The notes beneath the pieces were generated by a model. That model was given only the letters and a program-made list of their open reading frames with translations. It did no database searches and was not told where the DNA came from. A stretch of DNA of 64,000 nt from positions 3,356,620 to 3,420,619 of the forward strand of contig NZ_CP013233.1 of NCBI RefSeq assembly GCF_001584165.1, given 5' to 3'. The DNA is from Collimonas arenae (GTDB lineage: Bacteria; Pseudomonadota; Gammaproteobacteria; Burkholderiales; Burkholderiaceae_D). Numbering within the stretch: the first letter of the stretch is position 1; each line of letters begins with the position of its first letter. This document shows, piece by piece, positions 8,666 through 19,710 of this stretch. The position numbers were made by a program, and so were the translations under genes.

Positions 8666-11600
8666 TTAATCGAAGCGCAGGTTATACAACACATCCAATC
8701 CGTTGATCGTGCCGCCGCGCATGACCATCGACCAGCGTCGCGAAAATTGCCACGTGAGTCGCAGGATACTGGCAGCGCTGGTCAGGCTTTGCTCGTAGCC
8801 AAGGTTGATTTTTTCGGTGATGGCTTTACCTAGGCTGACAACCTGTTCGTTGTCGATGCCCGATTCGCTCGATCCGATCGAGAACTCATCGAAGCCGATG
8901 CCTTGCGCGATCTTCTTGCCGCCCAGGTTGCCTAGCAACGCCAACGCCTGCCCCGCCGCCTGCCGCTGCCCCAACGCAGAGCTATCGCTCCCGTGGCCGA
9001 ACATCAGCCAGGATAATTTCTCCTCATCCGACACATTCGGCTCCGACACCAGCTTGACCCGCAGGTTGGATGGCGTACCAGTGATCTCTGCGCCGGCTTC
9101 GACGTCCTGATTGCGCTTCATCGCCAGGATATAAATGTTCGGATTGTCGATCGGTCCCTGGAAATTTATCAACCCGCGCTCGATCGCCAGTTTGCGGCCA
9201 AACACCTCATAGCTGCCGCTGGCGACACGGATGGTGCCGGTGGCGCGCAACGGTTGATAGGGCTCACTGCGTACCTGCATTGCGCCACGCAGCAACAAAT
9301 CGGCGCCGCTGCCGCGGAAGCGAAAATCGTCGCCGAAATCAACCTCCACGCTCATCACCGGAGTGGCACCGCCGGCCGGCTTCTCTGCTGCCTTGGCCAG
9401 TCGCTCCTTCTCCGTCAACGGCGTAGCGCGTGCCGTCACGTCTTTACGAACGATGATCACGTCGTCGCCCAGCGCCGGTGCACTGCTCTTTGGCAAATCG
9501 AACAATGCCTTATCTACCGCGAACTTACCGTCAACATGCAGTTGCTCCTTGACGTTGGCGATCTTGGCCTGGCCGGACAACATCAGTTGCCGGTCCGGGC
9601 TGGCAAACAGTTGCAAGTGGTCGGCAATGACATTAGCAGTCAGGTCGGGATTGTCGTGTCCCAATTGCAAGCGACCGGTGGCGCGTATGGTGCCGTCGCC
9701 GCCATGGAATTCCAGATGCTGCAAATCGACCACGTTATCGGCCAGGTTGAGACGGGCAATACCGTCCTTCAATTTGATGCCCTGATCGAACAGCGTCACC
9801 GCCAGTTGGTCGCCGGTGACAGTACCGGACAACTTCGGCTTGCCAAGCTCGCCGGCCAGACTCAAATCCATGCCGATGCTGCCATCCAGTGCAACCTGCG
9901 GCCCGATCAGCGCTCCCATCGACTTCAGTTGCGGCACCTGCAGCCTGGCACGGCCGCTCACTGCCGAGCTGTCGCCGATGCTCCAGCTACCGCCGTTGTT
10001 CTGCAAAGCCAGCTGCAACTGAGCCGTCAATGTACCGATGCGTGCCGCAGCCAGTTGGCTGTCGAGCTTGATGTGGCCGTTTTGCAGATCAGCACGCAGC
10101 TTGAGCTCGGACAAACCGAGGTTGATGTCGCCCCGTCCGTGGCTGACGCGCAGATCGCCGCTGCGGCGAGCGATTTGCAGGAACCCGCTCATCTTGTCCG
10201 CCAACGAAAAATCCCAGCTGCTATCCAGCACCAGGTCCGTCTTCAGCGGTACTTCGGGTGCACCAAACTCATGTGCCAGCCCCAATATTGTCGCGACGTT
10301 GAGTGCATTAATCTCCCCTGCCGAACGCATCTTGCCGTTGTCGTAGCTGAAATTCTTCAAATCGATCTGCGCATCGGCCACGCTCAAACGCGTCGCGCCC
10401 AGCACCACATGCCCGGCTTCGGCACTGATCGTCAAAGGCGCGCCAAGGCTGATGCGGGGAATTCCCTGGTTCTGCAATTCGCTCAGTTGCCCTTGCCAGC
10501 CGTAACCGTTCTTGCCTTGCGTGAGCTGGCCTTGCGCTGCCATCGTCAGGTGCAGGGGCTTGCCACGCAGATTGCCGGCGCTATCCAGTTTCAATGTATG
10601 TGCGCCATAGGTGCCCGACAAATTCAGGCTCAGTTTATCGAGGGCGACATCGTTCCCGCTATGCAAGCCGCGGCCATCAATGGTAAGCGACAGCCGATTG
10701 CTGCTGGAATTCAACTTGGCGTCGAGATCCGCTTGCACATCGGCCTGACCGGTCAGGCTATCCACACGATGCTCGCCAAACGCCAGTTTGTCAGCGCGGT
10801 AGGTTGCTTGCACGCTGGGCCGCTGCAATGTGCCGCTGGCTTGCCCGTCCACGTGCAAGGCGCCGGACACACCGAATCCCAGTCGTTGCAATTCAGGTGC
10901 ATCGACCTTGAGTTGCAAACGGTCGCCGGCGGCGCCGAAACTGCCTTTGGCACGCACCTCGTTCCCCGCCACCGACAACGCGATATCGCTCGGTAGCAGG
11001 CGCTTTCCGGTCAGATTCAACTGGCCGCCGCCGCTCATCGGCAATTGATCGTAGCGGCTATCGTGAATCGCGAACTTGAGCTTGAGGCCGAGTTCCGGCC
11101 CCAGATTGCCGGCGGCGTCGAGATCCATATTGATATTTGCCGCGACCGCCTGCGCTTTTGCTTTCGACTTGCCTGGCGTCGCGTTGCTGTTGATCCACAA
11201 AAATGGATCAAATGCACGCAGGCTGCCCTTCAGCGCGTAGGGCATTTGTCCATCACGCCCTAACGTGCCACTGGCATCGAGACGCGCCGCGCCGGCCGCC
11301 AGTTGCGCATTTTTCAGCGTGATCTGTTTTGCATCCAGAACGGCTTCCAGTTTGGCCTTGTAAGTCGCATCGGCCAGATCCAGCGCAAACTGCTGGTTCT
11401 GCGGCGTCAGCTTGACGTTGACCGGTCCGCGGAACTGCGATGGCTGTAATTTGCCATGCAAGGCATGCAGATCCAATCCGGCTACGGTGAAGTTGAACTC
11501 GCCGTTATCTTTATCCTTGCCGTCGCTGCGATAAGCCCCCTGGCCGCTGATCACAGCGTCTTTCAACAGTTTGATTTGCAGTTGCGATATCTGCTGTGTC

Positions 11601-12679
11601 TGCGCATCCAGCCGCACATCGGCGCTGGCGCTAATCAGTGGCAAGCGATCCTGGTCGAGCGTCCCAGCCATCGCGTTGGTGATTCTGATCGGACCGCTGA
11701 CTGCCAGTGTCGACAAATCGGCGGCAGGCACACTAGCTGTATTTGACGCGGCCGCAGCCACTACCGGCGCAAGCGGCTTCAACTCGACCTGCAAGCTCAA
11801 ATCGGCCTGCTGCGCGCCGCTGCTGAACAGTTTCGGATTGACGTGTGCAGCCTGCAACGCGACGCTCTGGAACGGGATTGGCGCAAACGGCGTTGCCGCA
11901 ATCCTGGCGGTGCCGGCCAGCTTGTCACCGCGCGCATTCAAATCGATATCCAGCGCTTCCAGCGTGCCGGACAGACGAGCGTCCACCTGATATTTTTCTT
12001 GCTGGTATTCGCCGCCCAACTCAACGCCGCCGCTGAGTGCAAAGGGACGCAAGCCATTCAGGGCGAGCTTGGCGCTGGCCCTGCCGTAAGGCGTATCGAG
12101 CCGCTCCAGCACCAACTGATGCTGAAGGCCATCCGACTCGCCGTGCAACTGCAGATGGCTCAGTTCGGTCGTGCTCAATCCTTCATGCACTGCCAGTTGC
12201 GCCAGTGAAATATCATTGAGTTCCAGCTGCAACGGCAGCTTGAAGCTGGACGGCAGCACGGTAGGTGTCGACGGCGTCGGTTGCAAGCGAGCATCGACAT
12301 TGCCGACATGCAGGTAAGCAACCTGAAATTTCAGCGGCGACAGACTGAGATGCCAGCGAGCGTCAATTCGGTCAATCAAATACTCCTGCGTTGCGTCGCG
12401 ATATGCCAGCTGGCGCAACTGCAGGCCATCTGCCAACGTGCCTCCAGCCACCTGCCCCGACAGGTTGCCGTGCATGGCCCAGGTGGCGAGCTGCCACAAG
12501 GCGCGCGTGCCGGCTTCGGAGCGCGCGCTGAAAAACAAGGCGACCGATACCAGCGCCAATAGCACCACCAGCGCCAGTGCTGTACCGGCCAAGGCAGTGA
12601 ACAGACGCCGCCAACCACGCCCGCGGGCGGGCGTTGGCGGCGTTGCTGGTTCGGGCGAAGTGACAGGCGCTTGGGTCAT
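8666..12679 (-). CDS. tamB: Translocation and assembly module protein TamB (DUF490)
   Basis: A very large inner-membrane-anchored periplasmic protein of 1337 residues. An N-terminal uncleaved hydrophobic anchor (about residues 24-50) is followed by more than a thousand residues of repetitive amphipathic beta strands with alternating hydrophobic and polar positions (the AsmA/TamB groove fold), and a C-terminal DUF490/TamB domain (from about VEVDFGDDFRFRGSGADLLLRG) ending in a short strand, LDVLYNLRFD. TamB works with TamA in outer-membrane biogenesis; family members are implicated in autotransporter assembly and in lipid transfer between the membranes. The gene begins 27 bases after the tamA stop, so the two form an operon. 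Length is within the family range and the frame is uninterrupted. Confidence 0.95.
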   Translation of the reverse strand: MTQAPVTSPEPATPPTPARGRGWRRLFTALAGTALALVVLLALVSVALFFSARSEAGTRALWQLATWAMHGNLSGQVAGGTLADGLQLRQLAYRDATQEYLIDRIDARWHLSLSPLKFQVAYLHVGNVDARLQPTPSTPTVLPSSFKLPLQLELNDISLAQLAVHEGLSTTELSHLQLHGESDGLQHQLVLERLDTPYGRASAKLALNGLRPFALSGGVELGGEYQQEKYQVDARLSGTLEALDIDLNARGDKLAGTARIAATPFAPIPFQSVALQAAHVNPKLFSSGAQQADLSLQVELKPLAPVVAAAASNTASVPAADLSTLAVSGPIRITNAMAGTLDQDRLPLISASADVRLDAQTQQISQLQIKLLKDAVISGQGAYRSDGKDKDNGEFNFTVAGLDLHALHGKLQPSQFRGPVNVKLTPQNQQFALDLADATYKAKLEAVLDAKQITLKNAQLAAGAARLDASGTLGRDGQMPYALKGSLRAFDPFLWINSNATPGKSKAKAQAVAANINMDLDAAGNLGPELGLKLKFAIHDSRYDQLPMSGGGQLNLTGKRLLPSDIALSVAGNEVRAKGSFGAAGDRLQLKVDAPELQRLGFGVSGALHVDGQASGTLQRPSVQATYRADKLAFGEHRVDSLTGQADVQADLDAKLNSSSNRLSLTIDGRGLHSGNDVALDKLSLNLSGTYGAHTLKLDSAGNLRGKPLHLTMAAQGQLTQGKNGYGWQGQLSELQNQGIPRISLGAPLTISAEAGHVVLGATRLSVADAQIDLKNFSYDNGKMRSAGEINALNVATILGLAHEFGAPEVPLKTDLVLDSSWDFSLADKMSGFLQIARRSGDLRVSHGRGDINLGLSELKLRADLQNGHIKLDSQLAAARIGTLTAQLQLALQNNGGSWSIGDSSAVSGRARLQVPQLKSMGALIGPQVALDGSIGMDLSLAGELGKPKLSGTVTGDQLAVTLFDQGIKLKDGIARLNLADNVVDLQHLEFHGGDGTIRATGRLQLGHDNPDLTANVIADHLQLFASPDRQLMLSGQAKIANVKEQLHVDGKFAVDKALFDLPKSSAPALGDDVIIVRKDVTARATPLTEKERLAKAAEKPAGGATPVMSVEVDFGDDFRFRGSGADLLLRGAMQVRSEPYQPLRATGTIRVASGSYEVFGRKLAIERGLINFQGPIDNPNIYILAMKRNQDVEAGAEITGTPSNLRVKLVSEPNVSDEEKLSWLMFGHGSDSSALGQRQAAGQALALLGNLGGKKIAQGIGFDEFSIGSSESGIDNEQVVSLGKAITEKINLGYEQSLTSAASILRLTWQFSRRWSMVMRGGTINGLDVLYNLRFD

Positions 12680-12706
12680 GCGTTCAATCTTGGAAATGTG
12701 AAGAAA

Positions 12707-14509
12707 TCAAAAGGCGATGCCAAGTGAAATATGTGGCCTGAACTGCCTGGCCTGGATGCCATAGGCAAGGTCCAGGTTGACAGTGCCAACCGGGCTCCGA
12801 TAACGCAGGCCCGCACCAGTGCCGACCCGGGTCTCCTTGTCGACCCAGCTATCGGTGGCGGTACCAATATCGTAGAACAATGCCCCGCCCCACTGCTGAG
12901 TAACCCAGTGCTGGTATTCGGCGCTGCCGGTAACCAGGTATTTGGTCGGATAAACCGTGCCGTTCTGGGAGTTGCCGATACTGTCGTAACTATAGCCGCG
13001 GATCGATTCGTTGCCGCCCGCGCGAAACAGCAAAGAAGCCGGCACCGCAGCGCTGGAACCGCTGGTGAACACGCCGCCCAGTTCCGTGCGCAAGATCACC
13101 ACGTCGCGTTTGCCAATCGGCACAAAATATTTGTAGCGGGCGTCAGCTCGGAAAAATGTCTGGTCGGTCAACAAGCCTTTCACGGCGAAACCCGTTTGTA
13201 TAGAGAAGATATGCCCACTCCGCGGAAAAATCGAATCGTCGACCGCGCGCCGCACCCAGGCGAATCCCGGCACCAGCGCCTGATGCTGTCCCGGCTGGAC
13301 CACGGTATTCGGCGGCAGGGTCGCGCCGTCGGTCTGTTGCAGGTGATCCCGATAGTAATCCAGGGTCAGGGAGGTGTCATAGTTTTCCAGCGAGCGAGCC
13401 CGCTTCAGGCCGACCTTGAGACTACGCAAGTCGACTCCCTGCAAGGTCGTACGGTCATAGGAGCCGTTGACGCCGTTGACAAAACTACGTGTATCCGGCG
13501 GCATCGACAAATCCAGCGATCCATACTGGCGGCGCTGCTCGATCTTGGTCTGGGCATCGAATATCCAGGCTTTGCCGAACACATTGTAGTTGGTGTAACG
13601 GCCCTGCACCTGCGCCCCGGTATCGGTCGCATAGCCAAGCCCGGCACGCAACCGTTGCGCTGGAAATTCGCTGACCTGGACATTCACCGGTGATTCGCTG
13701 GCGTGAGCCGGATCGTCATCGATGCTAACGATCACATTGCCGAAGTAAGACGTATTCTGGATCTGTCGCTGCAGCAGCAGCAATCGGTCAACGCTGTACT
13801 CCTCACCAACGAACAGCGGATTGACATTCTCGATAATACTGGCCGGATATCGTTTGGTGCCGGTGACGCGCAATGGCCCGAGCGTGAATCCAGGCCCGCT
13901 GTCATATGTGACCCCCAATTCGGCGTCGTTGTCCTCAGGGGTAATGCGCGCCTCAGAGCGTGCAATCTTGGCGGCCGGATAGCGGCGTTTCTGTAAAGCC
14001 TGCAGACCGTCATCCTTCGCCTTTGCCCAATCGGCCTGGCGAAACGACTGTCCTACCGGCAAGCCCCAGTTCTGCTTGATTTGTCCGACACGCTCCGGAG
14101 TATCGGCAACTGCGCTGCCAATCACGTCGATGACGGCCTGCGACACCATGGTGCGCTGATGGACATCGACTTTCAGATGGATGGTCTTGTGGTCACCCGG
14201 CTCCACAGTGACGTTGGTGGTAGCCGAAAAATAGCCTTCGGTCGAGGTCAATTGCGTCACTTGGTCGCCTACCGTATCGATCAGATATTTCAGCTGATCG
14301 TCGCTTAGGTCAGTACGATCCTTGTAACGCGACAAATCCAGATGTTGTTCCAGTAAACCCTTGATATCCGAAGGCGCCTCGATTTCGACCCGGTAAGTGG
14401 CGCTCGCTAACGGCGCGGCAAGACCGGCGACCAGCGCCAGAAAGCCGAACACAGTGCAGCGGACAGAGGGTGTCAACCAGGCTGCTGGCTTACGAAGACA
14501 TTTCACCAT
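12707..14509 (-). CDS. tamA: Translocation and assembly module outer-membrane protein TamA (Omp85 family)
   Basis: A 600-residue Omp85-type outer-membrane barrel. It has a signal peptide (hydrophobic stretch FGFLALVAGLAAPLASA, cleavage after about residue 35), periplasmic POTRA repeats over roughly residues 40-260, and a 16-strand barrel domain ending in a C-terminal phenylalanine (HISLGIAF), the usual barrel-insertion signal. The phrase FRAGGNESIRGYSYDSIG is the conserved Omp85 loop-6 region carrying the RGY motif. It partners TamB, encoded immediately downstream on the same strand. The ATG at 14509 (MVKCLRK) is chosen because the signal peptide begins there; the open frame extends 37 codons further upstream without family resemblance. 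Confidence 0.95.
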   Translation of the reverse strand: MVKCLRKPAAWLTPSVRCTVFGFLALVAGLAAPLASATYRVEIEAPSDIKGLLEQHLDLSRYKDRTDLSDDQLKYLIDTVGDQVTQLTSTEGYFSATTNVTVEPGDHKTIHLKVDVHQRTMVSQAVIDVIGSAVADTPERVGQIKQNWGLPVGQSFRQADWAKAKDDGLQALQKRRYPAAKIARSEARITPEDNDAELGVTYDSGPGFTLGPLRVTGTKRYPASIIENVNPLFVGEEYSVDRLLLLQRQIQNTSYFGNVIVSIDDDPAHASESPVNVQVSEFPAQRLRAGLGYATDTGAQVQGRYTNYNVFGKAWIFDAQTKIEQRRQYGSLDLSMPPDTRSFVNGVNGSYDRTTLQGVDLRSLKVGLKRARSLENYDTSLTLDYYRDHLQQTDGATLPPNTVVQPGQHQALVPGFAWVRRAVDDSIFPRSGHIFSIQTGFAVKGLLTDQTFFRADARYKYFVPIGKRDVVILRTELGGVFTSGSSAAVPASLLFRAGGNESIRGYSYDSIGNSQNGTVYPTKYLVTGSAEYQHWVTQQWGGALFYDIGTATDSWVDKETRVGTGAGLRYRSPVGTVNLDLAYGIQARQFRPHISLGIAF

Positions 14510-14679
14510 GCGCCGCAATCCATAAGGACCAGCGCAAAAAATATGTGAATTTCCCTCAAGAAAATCGATAAAGACATAGATAAGGGCAATACAGGCATTA
14601 GAGGGACAGCATTCTAACAAACATTATTTTTCAATTGCGAAAATAGCATCTCCCATACGCCACCGCGTGGCAGTCCTGG

Positions 14680-16070
14680 CTATTCCGGATAAGTCATCTT
14701 GACCGGTTGCACCCAATCATTGAATTGCTGCTCGGTCACATAGCCCAGCTCCAGCGCTGCCTGTTTCAAGGTACTGCCGTCGTGATGCGCGTGCTTGGCG
14801 ATCTGCGCCGCGCGGTCGTAGCCGATATGCGGCGCCAATGCCGTCACCAGCATCAGCGAGCGCTCCATCAATTCGGCGATGCGATCGCGATTGGCGGCTA
14901 TGCCATCAACGCAATGCTCTTCAAAGCTGGTCATGCCATCCGCCAGCAGGCGCACGCTCTGCAAAAAATTGTGGGCGATCAGGGGCTTGAACACATTCAG
15001 CTCGAAATTGCCCGATGCGCCGCCAAAGTTGATCGCGACATCATTGCCGAACACCTGGCAGCACAGCATGGTCAGCGCTTCGCACTGGGTAGGGTTGACC
15101 TTGCCCGGCATGATCGAGCTGCCTGGCTCATTCTCCGGAATGCTGATTTCGCCGAGCCCCGAGCGCGGCCCGGATGCCAGCCAACGTACATCGTTGGCGA
15201 TCTTCATCAGCGCTGCAGCCAACGTCTTCAGGGCGCCATGGGCGGCAACCAGCGCATCGTGCGATGCCAGCGCGGAAATTTATTGTCGGCGCTGCGGAAC
15301 GGCAAGCCTTCGGCTTTTGCCAATTGCGCCGCCACCCTGCTGCCGAAATCCTTGGGAGCGTTCAATCCGGTGCCGACTGCCGTGCCGCCAGCCGCCAGAT
15401 CACACAATGGCTCCAGCGCCGCTACGATGATTTTTTCGGCGAGATCCAGCTGCGCCACATAACCAGAGAATTCCTGGCCCAGTGTCAATGGCGTGGCATC
15501 CTGCAAATGGGTACGGCCGATCTTGACGATGTCGTCGAAATCGACCGATTTCCTGTGCAGCGTGGCGCGCAGCTTGCGTAATGACGGCAGCAGCGCATTG
15601 GCGACCGCCAGCGCTGCCGCCACATGCATCGCGGTCGGGAAAATATCGTTCGACGACTGACTCATATTGACCGCGTCATTCGGGTGTACCAGGCGCGATT
15701 CTCCGCGCACGCCACCAAGCAACTCCGAAGCGCGATTGGCCAACACCTCGTTCATGTTCATGTTGCTTTGGGTGCCGGAACCGGTCTGCCAGATGGACAA
15801 CGGAAATTCCTGCGGATGTTTTCCCGCCACCACTTCCTGCGCCGCCTGGATGATCGCCGCCGCCTGGGTTTTCGGCAGCTTGCCGAGATCCTGGTTGACT
15901 TGCGCGCAAGCCTGCTTGACCGCCGCCAGCGCCACGATCAGTTCGGTCGGCATGCGCTCGCTGGATATGTGGAAATGATGCAGGCTACGCTGCGTCTGCG
16001 CGCCCCACAAGCGGTCATCCGGAACTTCTATTTTGCCAAAAGTATCACGCTCTGTTCTGGTAGTAGTCAT
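14680..16070 (-). pseudogene. fumC: Fumarate hydratase class II (FumC), broken by one frameshift at about 15276-15278
   Basis: Fumarase interconverts fumarate and malate in the TCA cycle. The N-terminal part ([13 protein letters not shown] to RSADNKF) and the C-terminal part ([16 protein letters not shown] to MTYPE) are both excellent FumC matches but lie in different frames. The signature [11 protein letters not shown] is in the second part, and [17 protein letters not shown] and [14 protein letters not shown] are in the first. Adding one base to the AAA run (plus strand) at 15276-15278 restores a 463-residue protein, exactly the family length. The start at 16070 has a GGAG ribosome site six bases upstream. 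Since no second fumarase is visible and the repair is a single homopolymer base, a sequencing error is more likely than true inactivation. Confidence 0.9.
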
Positions 16071-16167
16071 GTCATGCTCCATCAAATAACAGGGATGCGG
16101 TCGGCGCAGGTCCGACGGATGCTGGCTTACCGCCTGCGTCGAGGACGCAGCGGCGTGGCTGAATTGT

Positions 16168-19007
16168 CTATGGTAATACTTTTCCAGCGCGCAGGAGGTC
16201 TTCGATAGCCGATGCCGCGATCGGCTCACTGAAGTAGAAGCCTTGCATTTCATCACAACGATGACGCTGCAGGTAGGAAAGTTGCTCTTGCGTCTCGACG
16301 CCCTCGGCAATTACCTGCAGGCGCAGGTTATGCGCCAGCGAAATAATCGAAGCAACGATCGCCGCGTCATCCTGGTCAACGGTAATGTCGCGCACAAACG
16401 ATTGATCGATCTTCAGTGCATCGATTGGAAAACTCTTCAGGTAGGCCAAGCTTGAATAGCCGGTGCCGAAATCATCAATCGATAATTGTACGCCGATCGA
16501 TTTCAAATCATTGAGGATACCGACCGCCAACTCAACATCGGTCATCACCAGGCTCTCGGTCAATTCGATTTCCAGATAATGCGGCGCCAATCCGGTTTCT
16601 TCCAGCACCTGCGCCACCGATTGCACCAGGTTCTGCTGGAAGAACTGACGAGTCGATAGGTTAACCGACATACGCAAGTAGCCCAGGCCCATGCGCTGCC
16701 ACGCCTTGTTTTGCTCACAGGCGGTATGCATCACCCAGGCGCCGATCTGGACAATCAGGCCGGTCTCTTCCGCCAAATTGATGAAACGTGTCGGCGAGAT
16801 CATGCCGAGCTGCGGATGCTTCCAGCGGATCAACGCTTCCATGCCAACCACGCGCCCGGTACGCAAATCCACCTGCGGCTGGTAATAGAGCAGTAGCTCC
16901 TTGCGTTCCAGCGCATTGCGCAAATCGCCTTCGATACGCAGCCGCTCCAGCGCCCGCTCATTCATGGCAGCAGTATAAAACTGGTAGTTGTTATTGCCCA
17001 TTTCCTTGGCACGGTACATGGCGATGTCGGCATGTTTGAGCAGGCTTTCAGGATCGGCGCCATCGTTCGGATAAACCGCGACACCGATGCTGCAACTCAG
17101 GAAGAAATCATAACCCTCGATCTGCAGCGGCCGCGCGATGGAATCCATCATGCCTTGAATCAAGCCGACGCTCAGTTCCTCATCAAGACGTTCCGGCAGG
17201 ATCAGGACGAATTCGTCGCTGCCCAGGCGCGCAATCGTATCGGCTTCACGGGTGAAAGCCTTGAGACGCAACGCCACCTCCTTCAGCAGTTGGTCGCCTG
17301 CATTGTGCCCCAGCGTGTCGTTGACGAATTTGAAGCGGTCCAGGTCGACAAACACCACCCACACCCGATGCCCGTACAATTCACCGTAAACGATTGCCTG
17401 GCTCAGGCGATCACTCAGCACATTGCGGTTGGCCAGGCCGGTCAAGGTGTCGTGCCGCGCCTGGTGCTCCAGTTCGGCTTCATAACTCTTCATTTCGGTA
17501 ATGTCATACAAGGCCGTCACGAAATGGCTGACGCGGCCCGAACTGTCCTTGACCGGCGCGACATAAAGATCGTTCCAGAACAGCGTGCCGTCCTTGCGAT
17601 AGCTGCGAATCACCGCGTTGGCGCTACGCTGCTCGCGCAAGGCCGAGCGAATCTCTTCCAGCCCGAACTGGTCATGATCGTTGCCGTGCAATATCTCGAG
17701 GTTACGGCCGATCATTTCGCTCGACGTGTAGCCGGTAATACGCTCGAAAGCCGGATTCACATATTCGACCAGGTGGTCGGGCAACTTGGCGCTGGAAATG
17801 ATGATCGCGTGCGCGCTGGATTCGATAGCGCGCTCACGCAGCTGCAGCGCGTCTTCGGCACGTTTGCGGGCAACGATATCCTCTTTCATCATCTGCGTCG
17901 CCAGCCGCACTTGCTGCGTGCGCGCATCAACCAATTGTTCGATACGCTTGGAACGCGTCGACAGGAAATACAGATAGGTGGCGCCGATGAAACTGAGCAG
18001 GCTACCCAGCAACAGCACCAGCACCGAACCCGCATTTTTCTTGGTAAAAATTCTTGGCGGCGAGGATGCCTCAATGTACCAAGACTTGCCGGCAAGTTCG
18101 AAGTTTTGCGACATGTCTTGCGGCGCATCGTAAAACAACCACGACGGCAGCCATGTAGCCGTCTCTGTCGGAGTCACAGGATTACCCTGGCGATAAACCA
18201 GGCTAGCCTCCTCCGGCTTGGCACTCGCATATACCCGGAGAAAAAAATCGTCGCGCGTCTGCGCACCATCCTTAGCTAACACACTGTTGACAAAAGCATC
18301 GGCCCACACTGCCGCGCTGGTATAGCCGATCAAGGCACGGCGACGGTCGTCGACGCTATCCAACACGGCGTCATGCTGGTAAACCGGCATCAGGATCATC
18401 AATCCCAACTGGCGCCCCTTGTCGCGCCTGGTTAGATCGAACAAATCGGTGGAAGCCGGCAAACCTGTATCGCGCGCGCGCTGCGAGGGCTCCGCCTGGA
18501 TCTTGCTGGTTGAAACATCGAGCCCGAAAGCCCGTTCGTTGCCCGCCATCGGCTCCATGTATTCGACCACGCGATACTGGTCCCGGCCCGCTGCAGGTTC
18601 GGGCTTGCCGTCACCTAATTGCCGAATCGAATAATTGGGATAGTACTTGCGCATTTCCGCTTCAAACGCGGGACGCTGGCTGCAGTCACCAGGCGCTGGA
18701 AGCCCAGCGACTTGACATACGGGGAACGCTGCAGCATCGGCGCAGCAAATGTGTGGAACTGTTCGCGAGTGACACCGTCCACCGTGATGAACAGGCGATT
18801 GATGGTTTCCAGCTCATGCACCAGCGCATCGAGCCCATCGACCACAGCCTTCAGATGACCGCTGGCAAGGCGCCGAAATTCCGCATCCACTTTCTCGTGC
18901 TCGAGATGACGCACCGAGACAAAAAGCCCAAGCGTAATGGCCAGGCCCAATATCAAACTGAATAAAGAGGCAATGGGTACAAAAATTGACGAGCCTCGAC
19001 GAAACAT
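16168..19007 (-). pseudogene. CHASE-PAS-GGDEF-EAL cyclic-di-GMP protein, broken by one frameshift at about 18678
   Basis: A membrane-bound cyclic-di-GMP signalling protein, about 946 residues once the frame is repaired. Order: a first membrane helix (VPIASLFSLILGLAITLGLF), a periplasmic CHASE-type sensor, a second helix near the NAGSVLVLLLGSLLSFIG segment, a PAS domain (VEYVNPAFERITGYTSSEMIG), a GGDEF domain whose active-site motif reads GSDEF, and an EAL domain. The EAL domain keeps MEALIRW, ELTESLVM, DDFGTGYSSLAYL and AEGVETQEQ, so phosphodiesterase activity is likely. The frame breaks in the CHASE domain: one C added to a CC pair (minus strand, near 18678) joins RLVTAA to RPAFEAEMRKYY. The ATG at 19007 has a GGAG site five bases upstream. 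What the CHASE domain senses is unknown. Confidence 0.88.
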
Positions 19008-19142
19008 TTCCACTCCATTGCGAACAATAGCCGAAATATTACACGGACTTTTTGCTCGGTAACGCAGGGATTTGACTTCTTTTTAGTTCCGACTAGAAAC
19101 TAAAATCCATAACGCAACAATTGTCGCGATATTAATCAGAAA

Positions 19143-19490
19143 TCAAGGGGATTTCGGCGCCTCGGCATCAGGCAAAAGACAGGCATGCACAATTTGCAAA
19201 TCATTATCTTTGGCAAAATTGACCACAAAATGATAAGCAAGCGGCTCAATCTGACGCAGCTCTTCGTTGACGACGACAGACCGCACGCCATTGAGCAGCA
19301 CCGGCCTGACATAGGGAGAATATTGCAAGTGAGCGTTGCGCCCTCCCGATCCTTCTGGACGGAAGCAGGCCATCACGCCGCACAGACGCTCCGCCCAATC
19401 GCTGGGTCGGAATTGCCTGCCATCACTGGTAATGCCTTGAATGAAAAATTCGCGGGCAGGCGCGTCGGGAGATTGAATAGTATCAGCCAT
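19143..19490 (-). CDS. DUF3579 family protein
   Basis: A 115-residue soluble protein with no signal peptide or membrane helix. The segment ITSDGRQFRPSDWAERLCGVM followed by a conserved LNGVRSVVVNEEL and PLAYHFVVNFAKDN matches a small conserved betaproteobacterial family (DUF3579) of unknown function. It stands between the cyclic-di-GMP gene and the CobD/CbiB-like gene, with over 100 bases on each side, and is probably its own unit. Assignment is by sequence resemblance only. Confidence 0.75.
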   Translation of the reverse strand: MADTIQSPDAPAREFFIQGITSDGRQFRPSDWAERLCGVMACFRPEGSGGRNAHLQYSPYVRPVLLNGVRSVVVNEELRQIEPLAYHFVVNFAKDNDLQIVHACLLPDAEAPKSP

Positions 19491-19710
19491 GCGTACAGCT
19501 CGTTTCTTCTATAACGCTTGCTACAGACATTTGCTTGGCCTCTTTTGGAAGCAAGCTACAATTTTCGCGCAGCTCATTTACGATCATGAGATCGCTTAGG
19601 TTAATTCTTACGTATTATATCTTATATAAGACCGACACGTCACAATGAAATAGAACGATCCCTGCGCCGGCACCTTACCCACAAGCACACACCGACGCAA
19701 TCGCAAGCGA

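Noticed and set aside
9254..10996. 580-residue open frame on the plus strand opposite tamB, and several more of 60-140 residues
   Set aside because: It runs antisense to a long, well-matched tamB. The translation is Gln/His/Arg-rich and shows no domain pattern, as expected from the shadow of a GC-rich gene.
15228..16310. Reading the two fumC pieces, or the two sbcB, rhomboid and ATPase pieces, as separate genes
   Set aside because: Each pair matches the two consecutive halves of one family with no missing or duplicated residues, and one restored base joins them.
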